Source: Lysinibacillus composti (GTDB lineage: Bacteria; Bacillota; Bacilli; Bacillales_A; Planococcaceae). Taken from it: a DNA stretch of 64,000 bases. This document shows positions 49,823-59,703 of this stretch, one piece after another (position 1 is the first letter of the stretch; each line of letters begins with the position of its first letter). A program made the position numbers and the translations under genes. The notes beneath the pieces are model-generated. The model searched no databases. It had not been told where the DNA came from and saw only the letters and a list, made by a program, of their open reading frames with translations. Location: contig NZ_JAFBDY010000009.1 of assembly GCF_016908465.1 (NCBI RefSeq), positions 62,001 to 126,000 on the forward strand. Reading direction: 5' to 3'.

Positions 49823-51799
49823 TTGTTAGTAAAGTTAAAAAAGAATTATACCCCCATCATAGGGGTATTTTCTTTTCTATTATTATTTTTATTGGTAAAT
49901 TTTGAGTATTTTATGAATCCAGATACAAAGAGTATTTCTAAATATTTTTATATTTATCTGTTTGTTACTGTAATGGTGATGTTACTAGGGTTAAAACAAT
50001 ACATAGATTCAAAAGATAAAGTCAATCATCTAAAATGGAATATTATAGATAACATATTAATATTACTTGTTCCTATTTTTAGTTATGTAATGTTCGAATC
50101 TACTACAGGAAGTTTAGGAACTGTTAAGGAGATTCATTTAATAGTCATTAATATCTTATGTTTTTACACCATCTATCTTTTGGTATTTATTATTTTAAAT
50201 AATACCAAATTAACAATCATTTTGGTCAGTACGGTATTGTTTATCCTATCCTTAGTAGAATTTTACATTTCAGCGTTTAGAGGTAGACCTCTAATGCTAG
50301 GGGATTTTGAGTTAATTAATACTTCTTTATCCATTGTTTCTACATATAATTTCTTTTTGAATAAAGGCATTCTAACAGGCTTAGCGTTATATTGTGTTAT
50401 GCTTGTTATTGGATGTATGAAAACGATTAAAGTTGAGAGTAAAGTTAAAAGGTTAGTATATAGTATAATTATTCTTTGTTTAGTTAGTGTTAATTTATAT
50501 GGTCTATTTTCTGGATATATTGTAAAGAAGTATAATCTTACTGTAAATCAGTGGTCCCCACTTTCTTCTTATCAGGAAAATGGATTTATATTAAGCACAA
50601 TTGTTTCTTATAAAATGACAAGTGTTGAAAAACCGGCAAATTATTCAAAAGATCATGCCAATGAAATTCTATTAGGTGTCGATGAAGAGAATTCCATAGG
50701 AACTACTTATGAGAAACCGGAAAATTTAATTGTCATTATGAATGAATCATTAGCAGATTTTAGCGTAATAAATGAGTTTGAAACAAATGAAAATGTTACC
50801 CCAATCATGGATAATCTAAAGAAGAATGTTTGGAAAGGGAATTTATATGTTTCGGCATTTGGGGGTAGTACAGCCAATACAGAATATGAATTTCTAACGG
50901 GTAATACAACTGCCTTTATACCAAACTCTATTATTGCTTATCAAAATTATATTCGTTCAGATAGCCCTTCCATAGTGAAAACAATTAAACAAGATAATTT
51001 TGAGACGTTAGCTTATCACCCATATTATCCTGAGAATTATAATAGAGATGGTGTTTATCCGCTGTTAGGTTTTAATGAATTTTTATCGTTAGAGGATTAT
51101 AAAGGGAATATGTTAAGATGGTGGCCAAATGATTCAGACATGTTTAAGGAACTTGCACAAATACATAAAGAAAAACAAAATAATGAAAAGTTATTTATGT
51201 TTAATGTAACAATGCAGAATCATGGTCCATATGATGATCAAACGTTTACTAGTCATATACAACTAGCAGAATCTCCTGATAAGTATCCACAAACAGAACA
51301 ATACCTATCTTTAGTCAATTTAACGGATAAAGCATTTGGTGAATTGACTTCTTATTTTGAAAGTGTGGAAGAAAAAACGTTAATTGTCATGTTTGGTGAT
51401 CATTATCCGAACGTAGAAACAGAGTTTTTAGAAAGCTTATATGGAAAGCCAATGTCAGCATTAACAAATGAAGAAACAATGAAAATGTATCAAACGCCGT
51501 TTATCATATGGGCAAATTATGATATTGGCTATAAATATATAGACAAAATTAGTACAAACTTTTTAGGAACATTTTTAATGAAAAACTTCGGCTTTGAAAC
51601 GACTGTCTATCAAGATTATTTGTATGATTTGTATTCCAAAACACCTGTCATTTCTACAATCGGTGTATATGATGCAGAAGGAGTATTTTACCCATGGGAC
51701 AGTCTTTCTGTTCATGAAGAGTTAATAAATGGATATCGCATTGTACAGTATAACAATATCTTTGATAATGGCGATCAATTAGAAGGCGTTTATGATTAA
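49823..51799 (+). CDS. LTA synthase-like phosphoglycerol transferase
   Basis: 658 residues, TTG start 5-6 nt after GGAGGATT. Five or six membrane helices in the first ~230 residues, then an extracellular sulfatase-fold domain: NLIVIMNESLADFS (metal ligand Glu), GGSTANTEYEFLTGN with the probable catalytic Thr near residue 350, TMQNHGPYDD and VMFGDHYPN. LtaS-type enzymes transfer glycerol phosphate from phosphatidylglycerol. In this island it may decorate the S-layer glycan or wall polymer with glycerol phosphate rather than make lipoteichoic acid; that is inference from context. Confidence 0.85.
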   Translation: MLVKLKKNYTPIIGVFSFLLLFLLVNFEYFMNPDTKSISKYFYIYLFVTVMVMLLGLKQYIDSKDKVNHLKWNIIDNILILLVPIFSYVMFESTTGSLGTVKEIHLIVINILCFYTIYLLVFIILNNTKLTIILVSTVLFILSLVEFYISAFRGRPLMLGDFELINTSLSIVSTYNFFLNKGILTGLALYCVMLVIGCMKTIKVESKVKRLVYSIIILCLVSVNLYGLFSGYIVKKYNLTVNQWSPLSSYQENGFILSTIVSYKMTSVEKPANYSKDHANEILLGVDEENSIGTTYEKPENLIVIMNESLADFSVINEFETNENVTPIMDNLKKNVWKGNLYVSAFGGSTANTEYEFLTGNTTAFIPNSIIAYQNYIRSDSPSIVKTIKQDNFETLAYHPYYPENYNRDGVYPLLGFNEFLSLEDYKGNMLRWWPNDSDMFKELAQIHKEKQNNEKLFMFNVTMQNHGPYDDQTFTSHIQLAESPDKYPQTEQYLSLVNLTDKAFGELTSYFESVEEKTLIVMFGDHYPNVETEFLESLYGKPMSALTNEETMKMYQTPFIIWANYDIGYKYIDKISTNFLGTFLMKNFGFETTVYQDYLYDLYSKTPVISTIGVYDAEGVFYPWDSLSVHEELINGYRIVQYNNIFDNGDQLEGVYD

Positions 51800-51824
51800 C
51801 ATTAATTTAAAGTAGGTGTTACAT

Positions 51825-52697
51825 TTGAAAGGTATAATTTTAGCAGGAGGGAGCGGAACGCGTCTATATCCGTTGACGCGCTCTGTTTCCAAGCAGTTAC
51901 TTCCAATTTACGATAAACCAATGATTTACTATCCTCTTTCAGTTCTGATGTTAGCGGGTATTAAAGAAATCTTAATTATTTCAACGCCAGAGGATACGCC
52001 CCGCTTTGAACAACTTCTAGGGGATGGACAAGATTTAGGGATACAATTATCTTATGCCGTTCAACCATCACCAGATGGACTAGCTCAAGCATTCATTATT
52101 GGGGAAGAGTTTATTGGTCAAGACTCAGTGGCACTTATTTTAGGTGACAATATCTTTTATGGACATGGCTTTACGGCAATGTTAGAAAGAGCGGCCTCAA
52201 GAGAGAGTGGAGCAACGGTTTTTGGCTACAATGTAAAAGATCCGGAACGTTTCGGCGTTGTGGAATTTAATGATGAAGGAAAAGCCATTTCCATTGAAGA
52301 AAAACCGGCCGTTCCAAAATCAAGCTATGCAGTGACAGGGTTATATTTTTATGACAATAACGTTGTTGAAATTGCGAAGTCGATTCAACCTTCTGCACGC
52401 GGTGAGTTAGAAATTACGGATGTCAATAAAGCCTATTTAGAAGCAGGAGCATTAAATGTTGAATTACTAGGTCGTGGATTTGCATGGTTAGATACAGGAA
52501 CACATGAATCGCTTCTAGAAGCGTCTACTTTTATTGAAACAATTGAGCGACGCCAAAGTTTAAAAGTCGCTTGTTTAGAAGAAATTGCTTATCGTAAAGG
52601 GTATATTTCGAAAGAACAATTACTTGAACTTGCAGAACCGTTAAAGAAAAATAGTTATGGTCAATATTTAATCGCATTAGTAAATCGAAAATTATAA
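51825..52697 (+). CDS. rmlA: Glucose-1-phosphate thymidylyltransferase
   Basis: Makes dTDP-glucose, first step to dTDP-L-rhamnose. [18 protein letters not shown] and [18 protein letters not shown] are RmlA signatures; [20 protein letters not shown] lies mid-protein. A TTG start at 51825 (290 residues) is 6 nt after AGTAGGTG; GTG 51816 overlaps that site. Starts a tight four-gene rml operon. Confidence 0.96.
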   Translation: MKGIILAGGSGTRLYPLTRSVSKQLLPIYDKPMIYYPLSVLMLAGIKEILIISTPEDTPRFEQLLGDGQDLGIQLSYAVQPSPDGLAQAFIIGEEFIGQDSVALILGDNIFYGHGFTAMLERAASRESGATVFGYNVKDPERFGVVEFNDEGKAISIEEKPAVPKSSYAVTGLYFYDNNVVEIAKSIQPSARGELEITDVNKAYLEAGALNVELLGRGFAWLDTGTHESLLEASTFIETIERRQSLKVACLEEIAYRKGYISKEQLLELAEPLKKNSYGQYLIALVNRKL

Positions 52698-52710
52698 GGG
52701 GATCGGTAAT

Positions 52711-53274
52711 GTGGGATTTATTAAAACAACATTAAAAGATGCATTTCTTTTTGAACCAAATGTGTTTGGGGATCATCGAGGTTTCTTTATGGAAACCTAT
52801 AACGATAAACTGTTTAAAGAAAATGGTTTTCACTTAAATTTTATTCAAGATAATCATGCCATGTCAGGGGAAGCTGGCACTTTAAGAGGACTACATTTCC
52901 AGCTTGAACCTTACGCACAAACAAAGCTAGTGCGAGTGACGAAAGGTGCCGTTTATGATGTGATTGTAGACATTCGTGAAGGTTCCCCAACTTACGGGCA
53001 GTGGGAAGGCTTTATTTTATCAGAGGACAATAAAAGACAATTACTCGTGCCAAGAGGATTTGCGCATGGTTATTGTACTTTAGTGAAAAATACAGAGTTT
53101 CTCTATAAAGTAGACAATTATTATTCGCCTGAACATGACCGCGGCATAGCGTGGAATGATCCGAACTTAAATATTAATTGGCCAACGAATAATCCAATTC
53201 TTTCAGAAAAGGATAAACATCATCCATTATTAAAAGATGCGGGTACACTATTTATTTATAACAGTGAGGAATGA
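52711..53274 (+). CDS. rmlC: dTDP-4-dehydrorhamnose 3,5-epimerase
   Basis: Third enzyme of dTDP-rhamnose synthesis. 187 residues, cupin fold; GDHRGFFMETYN, GTLRGLHFQLEPYAQ with the catalytic His, LVPRGFAHGYCTL. GTG start with AAGGGGATCGG upstream. Six nt to rmlB. Confidence 0.95.
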   Translation: MGFIKTTLKDAFLFEPNVFGDHRGFFMETYNDKLFKENGFHLNFIQDNHAMSGEAGTLRGLHFQLEPYAQTKLVRVTKGAVYDVIVDIREGSPTYGQWEGFILSEDNKRQLLVPRGFAHGYCTLVKNTEFLYKVDNYYSPEHDRGIAWNDPNLNINWPTNNPILSEKDKHHPLLKDAGTLFIYNSEE

Positions 53275-53280
53275 TGAACG

Positions 53281-54303
53281 ATGAAGATTTTAGTAACCGG
53301 TGGCGCAGGCTTTATTGGAAGCAATTTTGTGAATTATATAGTTCGTAAATATCCTGAATATCAGATTATTAACTTAGATGCACTTACATATGCAGGGAAT
53401 TTAGAAAATCTAAAAGAATCAGAAGAGAAAAGTAATTATCGTTTCGTAAAAGGAGACATTACAGACCGAGAATTAGTGGATTCACTTTTTGAAGAAGGTT
53501 TAGACATCGTTGTAAACTTTGCGGCTGAATCCCATGTAGACCGCAGTATCACGAACCCAGGTATTTTTATTAGTACGAACATCCAAGGGACACAAGTGTT
53601 ACTAGATGCTGCAAGAACACATGCTATTAAAAAATATGTACAGGTTTCGACGGATGAAGTATATGGTTCACTAGGAGCTGAAGGATACTTTACAGAAGAT
53701 ACACCACTTGCACCAAATAGTCCATATAGTGCAAGTAAAGCAGGTGCTGATTTACTTGTTCAAGCGTATCACGAAACATATGGATTACCTGTTAATATTA
53801 CAAGATGTTCGAATAACTATGGACCATTCCATTTCCCTGAGAAGCTAATTCCGTTAATGATTATTAATGCATTAAATGATAAGCCACTACCAGTATACGG
53901 TGATGGCCTAAATATTCGTGATTGGTTACATGTGGAAGACCATTGTCGTGCAATCGATTTAGTATTACATAAAGGTCGTAATGGAGAAGTCTATAATGTG
54001 GGTGGCCATAACGAAAAAGCAAATATCGAAGTAGTAAAAGAAATTCTAAAACAGCTAGAGAAACCGGTATCGTTAATTAAATACGTAGAGGATCGACTAG
54101 GACATGATCGTCGATATGCCATTGATCCTACAAAATTACAAACAGAGCTTGGCTGGGAGCCGAAATATAATTTTGAAACAGGCTTAAATGACACAATTAA
54201 CTGGTATCTAGAAAACCCATCTTGGTGGGAAAATATTATCTCTGGTGACTATCAACAATATTATGAGCAACAATACGGGAAAGCATTGGAGAATAAAGAA
54301 TGA
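53281..54303 (+). CDS. rmlB: dTDP-glucose 4,6-dehydratase
   Basis: Second step of the rhamnose pathway. 340 residues, extended SDR: NAD motif [32 protein letters not shown], catalytic YSASK, and [17 protein letters not shown]. Overlaps rmlD by 4 nt (ATGA 54300-54303). Confidence 0.97.
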   Translation: MKILVTGGAGFIGSNFVNYIVRKYPEYQIINLDALTYAGNLENLKESEEKSNYRFVKGDITDRELVDSLFEEGLDIVVNFAAESHVDRSITNPGIFISTNIQGTQVLLDAARTHAIKKYVQVSTDEVYGSLGAEGYFTEDTPLAPNSPYSASKAGADLLVQAYHETYGLPVNITRCSNNYGPFHFPEKLIPLMIINALNDKPLPVYGDGLNIRDWLHVEDHCRAIDLVLHKGRNGEVYNVGGHNEKANIEVVKEILKQLEKPVSLIKYVEDRLGHDRRYAIDPTKLQTELGWEPKYNFETGLNDTINWYLENPSWWENIISGDYQQYYEQQYGKALENKE

Positions 54304-55142
54304 AGATACTTGTAACGGGTGCGAATGGCCAACTTGGTCAGGAACTTGTTCACCAGTTGAAAAACGCTGAAGTTGAACTCTTCTCATTTACAAAGGAAGA
54401 ACTAGACATTACGAATTTAGAAAGTGTCTATCAAGTTACGAGAGAAATTCAACCAAATGTTATCATCAATGCGGCTGCGTACACAAAAGTGGATAATGCA
54501 GAAACAGAAAGGGACTTAGCTTTTTCTGTAAATGCTTATGGCCAACGAAATTTAGCTGTAGCTGCCGAAGAAATTAGTGCGAAAATTTGTTATGTCAGCA
54601 CAGATTATGTGTTCGATGGGACGGCAACAGCACCATATGAAGAACATGCATTAGTGAACCCTATAGGTGTCTATGGGAAATCAAAATATGCTGGGGAACA
54701 GTTAACGCAAAGCTTAAGCACGAAGTATTTTATTGTTCGTACAGCATGGGTTTATGGTGAATATGGACCTAATTTTGTAAAAACAATGTTGAGATTAGCA
54801 GAAGAAAGAACAGAACTTGGGGTAGTTTCTGATCAAATAGGTTCCCCAACATACACCGTTGATTTAGCTGATTTTATAATAGCACTCGTCAAAACAGATA
54901 AGTATGGTACGTACCATTGCACAAATAGTGGTACTTGTTCTTGGTATGAGTTTGCAAAAGCGATTTTTGAAGAAGCGGGCAAAGAAATCCTTGTCAATCC
55001 ATTAACAACCGCTCAATATCCATCACCTGCGAAAAGACCGAGCTATTCAGTAATGGATGATTTGGCGTTAAGGATAAATGGGTTTGAACCGCGTAGACAT
55101 TGGAGAGAAGCATTGCAATCTTTTCTTTCAGGCTTAAAATAA
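54300..55142 (+). CDS. rmlD: dTDP-4-dehydrorhamnose reductase
   Basis: Final step giving dTDP-L-rhamnose. 280 residues; [31 protein letters not shown] and the catalytic YGKSKYAGE. Coupled to rmlB by overlapping stop and start. The rml block ends here with two successive hairpins. Confidence 0.96.
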   Translation: MKILVTGANGQLGQELVHQLKNAEVELFSFTKEELDITNLESVYQVTREIQPNVIINAAAYTKVDNAETERDLAFSVNAYGQRNLAVAAEEISAKICYVSTDYVFDGTATAPYEEHALVNPIGVYGKSKYAGEQLTQSLSTKYFIVRTAWVYGEYGPNFVKTMLRLAEERTELGVVSDQIGSPTYTVDLADFIIALVKTDKYGTYHCTNSGTCSWYEFAKAIFEEAGKEILVNPLTTAQYPSPAKRPSYSVMDDLALRINGFEPRRHWREALQSFLSGLK

Positions 55143-55168
55143 AAGAAAATCATTAAATAATAGAATGT

Positions 55169-55200
55169 AAGGTGAGTGTATGGAATACACTCACCTTATT
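55169..55200 (+). terminator. Terminator of the rml operon
   Basis: AAGGTGAGTGTAT (55169-55181) and ATACACTCACCTT (55185-55197), a perfect 13-bp stem with a 3-nt loop, followed by a modest T-rich tail. Confidence 0.85.
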
Positions 55201-55278
55201 ATTTGGGCTACTAGATACATAATTATTGCCCTTTATTATAGTGTAAATGGCTGATAGAATAGAATGGGCAGTATTTTA

Positions 55279-55309
55279 AAAAAAGGATAATGGGATTATA
55301 TCCTTTTTT
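55279..55309 (+). terminator. Second terminator before the GT2 gene
   Basis: AAAAAAGGATA (55279-55289) and TATCCTTTTTT (55299-55309) with a 9-nt loop. It ends 38 nt before the next gene, so it may act as an attenuator for that gene. Confidence 0.75.
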
Positions 55310-55347
55310 CAGCAAAATCAACTCTGGTGAAAAGAGGAATGATCAAA

Positions 55348-56214
55348 ATGGATTTAAGTATTGTAATCGTTAATTACAATACAAAGAAGCTAACGCTTGA
55401 ATGTATTGACTCGATTTATAAAGCAACGATGAACGAAGCATTTGAGATTTTCATGGTCGATAACAATTCTTCAGATGATTCTGTTCAGGCCATAAAAGAA
55501 ACCTTTCCAGAAGTAAAGGTCATCGCAAATAAAGAAAATGTCGGTTTTTCTAGAGCCAATAACCAGGCTATTAAAGTTTCAAAGGGACGCTATGTTTTAT
55601 TATTAAACTCAGATACGATTGTTAAAGAAACGACGCTTTCAACGATAATAGCGTTTATGGACGATCATCAAGATATTGGGGCTACTGGATGTAAAGTAGT
55701 ATTACCAGATGGAACGTTAGACAAAGCCTGTCATCGAGGTTTTCCTACACCTGAAGCATCATTTTACTATATGGCAGGTTTAGCAGAGAAGTATCCCAAT
55801 AACCATAAGTATAATAGTTATCATAAAAGTTATTTAGATATGAATGAAATTCATGAGATTGATTGTTTAGTTGGGGCCTTTATGATGGTCCGTAGAGAAA
55901 CAATAGTTGAAGTAGGAATGTTAGACGAAACGTACTTTATGTATGGTGAAGATATTGACTGGTGCTATCGAATAAAAGAAGCAGGTTGGAAAGTTTATTA
56001 TTATCCAAAAGTATCGATTGTTCATTATAAAGGGGCAAGTAGTCGTAGAAAACCGTTTAAAATTGTTTATGAGTTCCACCGTGCTATGTTCATATTTCAT
56101 AAAAATCATTTCGCTCCCAAATATAATGTATTCATAAACGCTTTAGTTTACCTAGGAATATCGCTAAAGCTCTCCGCGGCTGTTACGTTAAATGCTATAA
56201 AAAAATCTCGATAA
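55348..56214 (+). CDS. GT2 glycosyltransferase (rhamnosyltransferase-like)
   Basis: 288 residues from ATG 55348, 8 nt after AGAGGAA. N-terminal SIVIVNYNTKKLTLECIDS, donor loop ENVGFSRANNQAI, metal site LLNSDT and acceptor region GEDIDWCYRIKEAGWKVYYYP place it with GT2 rhamnosyltransferases such as WbbL and the Wsa enzymes. Next to the rhamnose genes it probably adds rhamnose early in the glycan. The stop codon lies in a 17-bp inverted repeat. Confidence 0.87.
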   Translation: MDLSIVIVNYNTKKLTLECIDSIYKATMNEAFEIFMVDNNSSDDSVQAIKETFPEVKVIANKENVGFSRANNQAIKVSKGRYVLLLNSDTIVKETTLSTIIAFMDDHQDIGATGCKVVLPDGTLDKACHRGFPTPEASFYYMAGLAEKYPNNHKYNSYHKSYLDMNEIHEIDCLVGAFMMVRRETIVEVGMLDETYFMYGEDIDWCYRIKEAGWKVYYYPKVSIVHYKGASSRRKPFKIVYEFHRAMFIFHKNHFAPKYNVFINALVYLGISLKLSAAVTLNAIKKSR

Positions 56215-56248
56215 CAAACTTAATATGATTTTTAAGTTTGTTATCGAG
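56207..56248. repeat. 17-bp perfect inverted repeat at the end of the GT2 gene
   Basis: CTCGATAACAAACTTAA (56207-56223) and TTAAGTTTGTTATCGAG (56232-56248) with an 8-nt loop. The left arm includes the stop codon of the GT2 gene; no T-run follows. Terminator or processing hairpin. Confidence 0.75.
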
Positions 56249-56264
56249 CATAAAAGGTGAAAAT

Positions 56265-57662
56265 ATGATAAGAGGAAAAGAACGCTTTTTAACGAGACTT
56301 TATATGGGAGTAGACTTTATCTTTATTCAAGTTGCTTTCTTAATGGCTTGGTTTATTCGTTTTAATGTGTTAAAAGAAGAGGATATGGGCGCATATTTGC
56401 CACTAACTAGTTATTTTACTTGGAATATTGTCTATTCAGTGATTTATATTTTGATAGCATTTTTAGTTCGACTATATGTATCGAAACGAAGAATGAAATT
56501 CGCATCCGAAGTTTCGAGGATTTTCCAAGCACATATTTTTAGTATGTTTGCTTTACTTAGTGTGCTCTTTACGGTTAAAACAATTGATATTTCACGTTTA
56601 TACTTAGTTCTTTATTTTGTTTTATGTGTAATGTTAAGTGTCATTTACCGATTTGCGGTAAAACAAAGCTTACGAAAAATGAGAACGAAAGGCTTCAACA
56701 AACAATTTGTATTAATTTTAGGTGCGGGGTCTATCGGGAAAAGATATATGCAAAATTTATTGAACCATCCTGAATATGGACTTGAGGTTCTTGGATTCCT
56801 TGATGATTATCAAGGAGAAAATAATTCTAAAATAAAAGTGTTAGGGAAACTAAGCGATTTAAATAAAATTCTAGAAGAAAAAATTGTAGATGAGGTTGTT
56901 GTGGCACTACCGTTAACAGCGTATCCAAAATATCAGCAAATCATCACAACTTGCGAAAAAGCTGGAATACGGGTGTCAATTGTTCCTGACTTTTACGATA
57001 TACTACCTGCAAATCCGCACTTTGAACAATTTGGCGATTTACCTATTATTAATACACGTGATATACCGTTAGATGAATTTGTAAATAGAATTTTAAAAAG
57101 ATTGTTTGATATTGTCTTTTCATTAACGGCTATTATTTTTACTTCGCCAGTTCTTGTAATCATTGCGATTGGAGTGAAATTAACTTCGCCAGGGCCAATT
57201 TTATTTAAACAAGAACGTGTAGGATTAAACCGGCGTACATTTATGATGTATAAGTTTCGTTCGATGAAGCATATGACTGAAGCTGCTTCCAATACACAAT
57301 GGACAGTCCAAAATGATCCGCGTCGAACAAAGTTTGGTACATTTATCCGAAAAACGAGCCTAGACGAACTTCCTCAATTCTTTAATGTCTTAAAAGGGGA
57401 TATGAGTGTAGTTGGACCAAGACCAGAACGACCTTATTTCGTAGATCAATTTAAAGAAGAAATACCGAAGTATATGATTAAACACCAAGTGCGTCCAGGT
57501 ATTACTGGATGGGCGCAAGTTTGTGGCTTACGTGGAGATACTTCAATTAAAGATCGAATTGATCATGACATTTATTATTTAGAAAACTGGACATTATTAT
57601 TTGATGTGAAGATTGTCGTCAAAACGGTTATCAATGGTTTCATCAACAAAAATGCTTATTAG
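56265..57662 (+). CDS. Undecaprenyl-phosphate sugar-1-phosphate transferase (WsaP-like)
   Basis: 465 residues, ATG 56265 after AAAGGTGA. Layout of the WbaP/WsaP group: about four membrane helices (1-145), a Rossmann-like CoA-binding_3 region (LILGAGSIGKRYMQNL), a fifth helix (FDIVFSLTAIIFTSPVLVIIA) and the catalytic domain (SPGPILFKQERVGLN, MYKFRSM, DELPQFFNVLKGDMSVVGPRPERP). It attaches glucose- or galactose-1-phosphate to undecaprenyl phosphate and so would start glycan synthesis. In Geobacillus the homologue WsaP likewise closes the slg cluster. Confidence 0.92.
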   Translation: MIRGKERFLTRLYMGVDFIFIQVAFLMAWFIRFNVLKEEDMGAYLPLTSYFTWNIVYSVIYILIAFLVRLYVSKRRMKFASEVSRIFQAHIFSMFALLSVLFTVKTIDISRLYLVLYFVLCVMLSVIYRFAVKQSLRKMRTKGFNKQFVLILGAGSIGKRYMQNLLNHPEYGLEVLGFLDDYQGENNSKIKVLGKLSDLNKILEEKIVDEVVVALPLTAYPKYQQIITTCEKAGIRVSIVPDFYDILPANPHFEQFGDLPIINTRDIPLDEFVNRILKRLFDIVFSLTAIIFTSPVLVIIAIGVKLTSPGPILFKQERVGLNRRTFMMYKFRSMKHMTEAASNTQWTVQNDPRRTKFGTFIRKTSLDELPQFFNVLKGDMSVVGPRPERPYFVDQFKEEIPKYMIKHQVRPGITGWAQVCGLRGDTSIKDRIDHDIYYLENWTLLFDVKIVVKTVINGFINKNAY

Positions 57663-57691
57663 CAAAATTAAATAAAATATGTAAAAGTACT

Positions 57692-57725
57692 AATACCCTT
57701 ACTGTATAATGACAGTAAGGGTATT
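57692..57725 (+). terminator. Hairpin between the WsaP-like gene and galU
   Basis: AATACCCTTACTGT (57692-57705) and ACAGTAAGGGTATT (57712-57725), perfect 14-bp stem, 6-nt loop; only a short T-rich tail. Confidence 0.75.
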
Positions 57726-57748
57726 TGACTTTAAATGGAGTGAATAAT

Positions 57749-58633
57749 ATGAAAAAAATACGTAAAGCGATAATTCCAGCAGCAGGGTTAGGTACTCGTT
57801 TCCTTCCTGTAACAAAAGCAATGCCGAAAGAAATGCTTCCAATCGTTGATAAACCTACAATACAATATATAGTTGAAGAAGCCATCGCTTCGGGAATCGA
57901 AGATATCATTATTGTAACCGGAAAAGGTAAGCGTGCAATTGAGGATCATTTTGATCATGCATTCGAATTAGAGGCAAATTTAATTGAAAAAAAGAAATTT
58001 AAAATGTTAGAGAAAGTCCGATTTTCATCAAATATCGATATTCATTATATTCGGCAGAAAGAGCCGCTAGGACTTGGACATGCCATTTGGTGTGCTCGTA
58101 ATTTTATAGGTGATGAACCGTTTGCTGTTTTATTGGGTGATGACATTGTTGAAAGTGAGATACCATGTTTAAAACAGTTAATGAATCAGTACTCTCGAAC
58201 ATTCTCTAGTGTGATTGGTGTAATGGAAGTACCAGATAGGGATGTGCATCGATACGGAGTCATTGCTCCAGTTAATACTAATTCTCCTTTAATGCAAGTA
58301 TCAAAGTTTGTTGAAAAACCAGCATTCAAAGAAGCACCTTCCAACTTTGCAATTATTGGACGTTATATTTTAACACCTGAAATTTTCGGTTTCCTTGAAG
58401 AGAAGAACAAAGGAAAAGGTGGAGAAATCCAATTAACAGATGCCATCGAACAACTTAACACGATTCAACAAGTATTTGCATACCAATTTAAAGGCAAACG
58501 TTATGATGTTGGAGAACAACTTGGATTTATTGAAACAACAATCGACTTTGCTTTAAAACGTGAGGATTTAAATGAAGGTATAAAACAGTTAATACTGGAA
58601 AAAGCAAAACAATTAAGTGGTGAAAATTTATGA
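57749..58633 (+). CDS. galU: UTP-glucose-1-phosphate uridylyltransferase
   Basis: Makes UDP-glucose for glycans and glycolipids. 294 residues from ATG 57749 after [29 protein letters not shown] at the N terminus, [24 protein letters not shown] and [13 protein letters not shown]. Overlaps galE by 4 nt, making a UDP-Glc/UDP-Gal pair that could feed the WsaP-like enzyme. Confidence 0.95.
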   Translation: MKKIRKAIIPAAGLGTRFLPVTKAMPKEMLPIVDKPTIQYIVEEAIASGIEDIIIVTGKGKRAIEDHFDHAFELEANLIEKKKFKMLEKVRFSSNIDIHYIRQKEPLGLGHAIWCARNFIGDEPFAVLLGDDIVESEIPCLKQLMNQYSRTFSSVIGVMEVPDRDVHRYGVIAPVNTNSPLMQVSKFVEKPAFKEAPSNFAIIGRYILTPEIFGFLEEKNKGKGGEIQLTDAIEQLNTIQQVFAYQFKGKRYDVGEQLGFIETTIDFALKREDLNEGIKQLILEKAKQLSGENL

Positions 58634-59601
58634 TTTTAGTTATTGGTGGAGCAGGATACATCGGTAGTCATGTTGTAAAGGATTTAGTAAAAAGAAAACA
58701 AGTAGTTGTACTCGATAATTTGAGCACTGGTCATCGCTGGGCAGTGGATGAAAAAGCTACATTTGTCGAGGGGGATTTAGGAGATGAACGAGTATTACAA
58801 GCGCTTTTTGAAACGTATCCAATTAGAGCTGTCTTACATTTTGCTGCGTTTAGTTTGGTAGGCGAATCAGTTCGAAATCCAATGAAGTACTATGAAAATA
58901 ACGTAGCAGCTACACTTAGCCTCTTAAAAGTGATGCATAAAAACAAAATTGAAAAGTTTATTTTTTCATCAACTGCCGCAACTTATGGCATACCAGATGT
59001 TGAGATAATAGATGAGACAACTCCTACAAATCCAATCAATCCATATGGCCGATCTAAACTAATGGTCGAACAAATGCTAGCGGATTTTGCAACTAGTTTT
59101 GGAATGAAGTATGTAGTATTACGATATTTTAATGCAGCTGGTGCCTATGAAACTGGTGAAATAGGGGAAAAACATGATCCAGAAACGCATCTAATTCCCT
59201 TGGTATTGCAACATTTGCTTGGTGTACAAGAGTCTATTTCTGTCTTTGGTACTGATTATCCAACACCAGATGGTACATGTATTCGTGACTATATCCATGT
59301 TACGGATTTAGCAGATGCACATATTAAAGCGTTGCAGGCACTTATAGACGGTAAAATCGAAACAGCTACTTATAATTTAGGAAATGGTAATGGGTATTCG
59401 GTAAAAGAAATTATTGAAACATGTGAAAAAGTAACGGGTCGTAAAGCGAATATAAAATTTGCGGAACGTCGCACGGGAGATCCAGCAAGACTTGTTGCTA
59501 ATTCCAAAAAGATTGAACGTGAATTAGGTTGGAAAGCACTAATTGGCATTAAAGGAATTATTCAAAGTGCATGGAACTGGCATCAATTACATAAAAAGTA
59601 A
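58630..59601 (+). CDS. galE: UDP-glucose 4-epimerase
   Basis: Interconverts UDP-glucose and UDP-galactose. 323 residues; [23 protein letters not shown], catalytic [14 protein letters not shown] and the [15 protein letters not shown] motif. Coupled to galU. Suggests galactose in the glycan or linker. Confidence 0.95.
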   Translation: MILVIGGAGYIGSHVVKDLVKRKQVVVLDNLSTGHRWAVDEKATFVEGDLGDERVLQALFETYPIRAVLHFAAFSLVGESVRNPMKYYENNVAATLSLLKVMHKNKIEKFIFSSTAATYGIPDVEIIDETTPTNPINPYGRSKLMVEQMLADFATSFGMKYVVLRYFNAAGAYETGEIGEKHDPETHLIPLVLQHLLGVQESISVFGTDYPTPDGTCIRDYIHVTDLADAHIKALQALIDGKIETATYNLGNGNGYSVKEIIETCEKVTGRKANIKFAERRTGDPARLVANSKKIERELGWKALIGIKGIIQSAWNWHQLHKK

Positions 59602-59618
59602 AATTGCTATAAATTATT

Positions 59619-59649
59619 GCCAACTATCTTAGGAGCGTTGGCTTTCTTT
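59619..59649 (+). terminator. Weak terminator after galE
   Basis: GCCAAC (59619-59624) and GTTGGC (59637-59642), 12-nt loop, followed by TTTCTTTA. Confidence 0.6.
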
Positions 59650-59703
59650 ATTTTATATGTGATAATATTATAGTGAAATAAAACTAGAAATGAGGATATT
59701 AAA

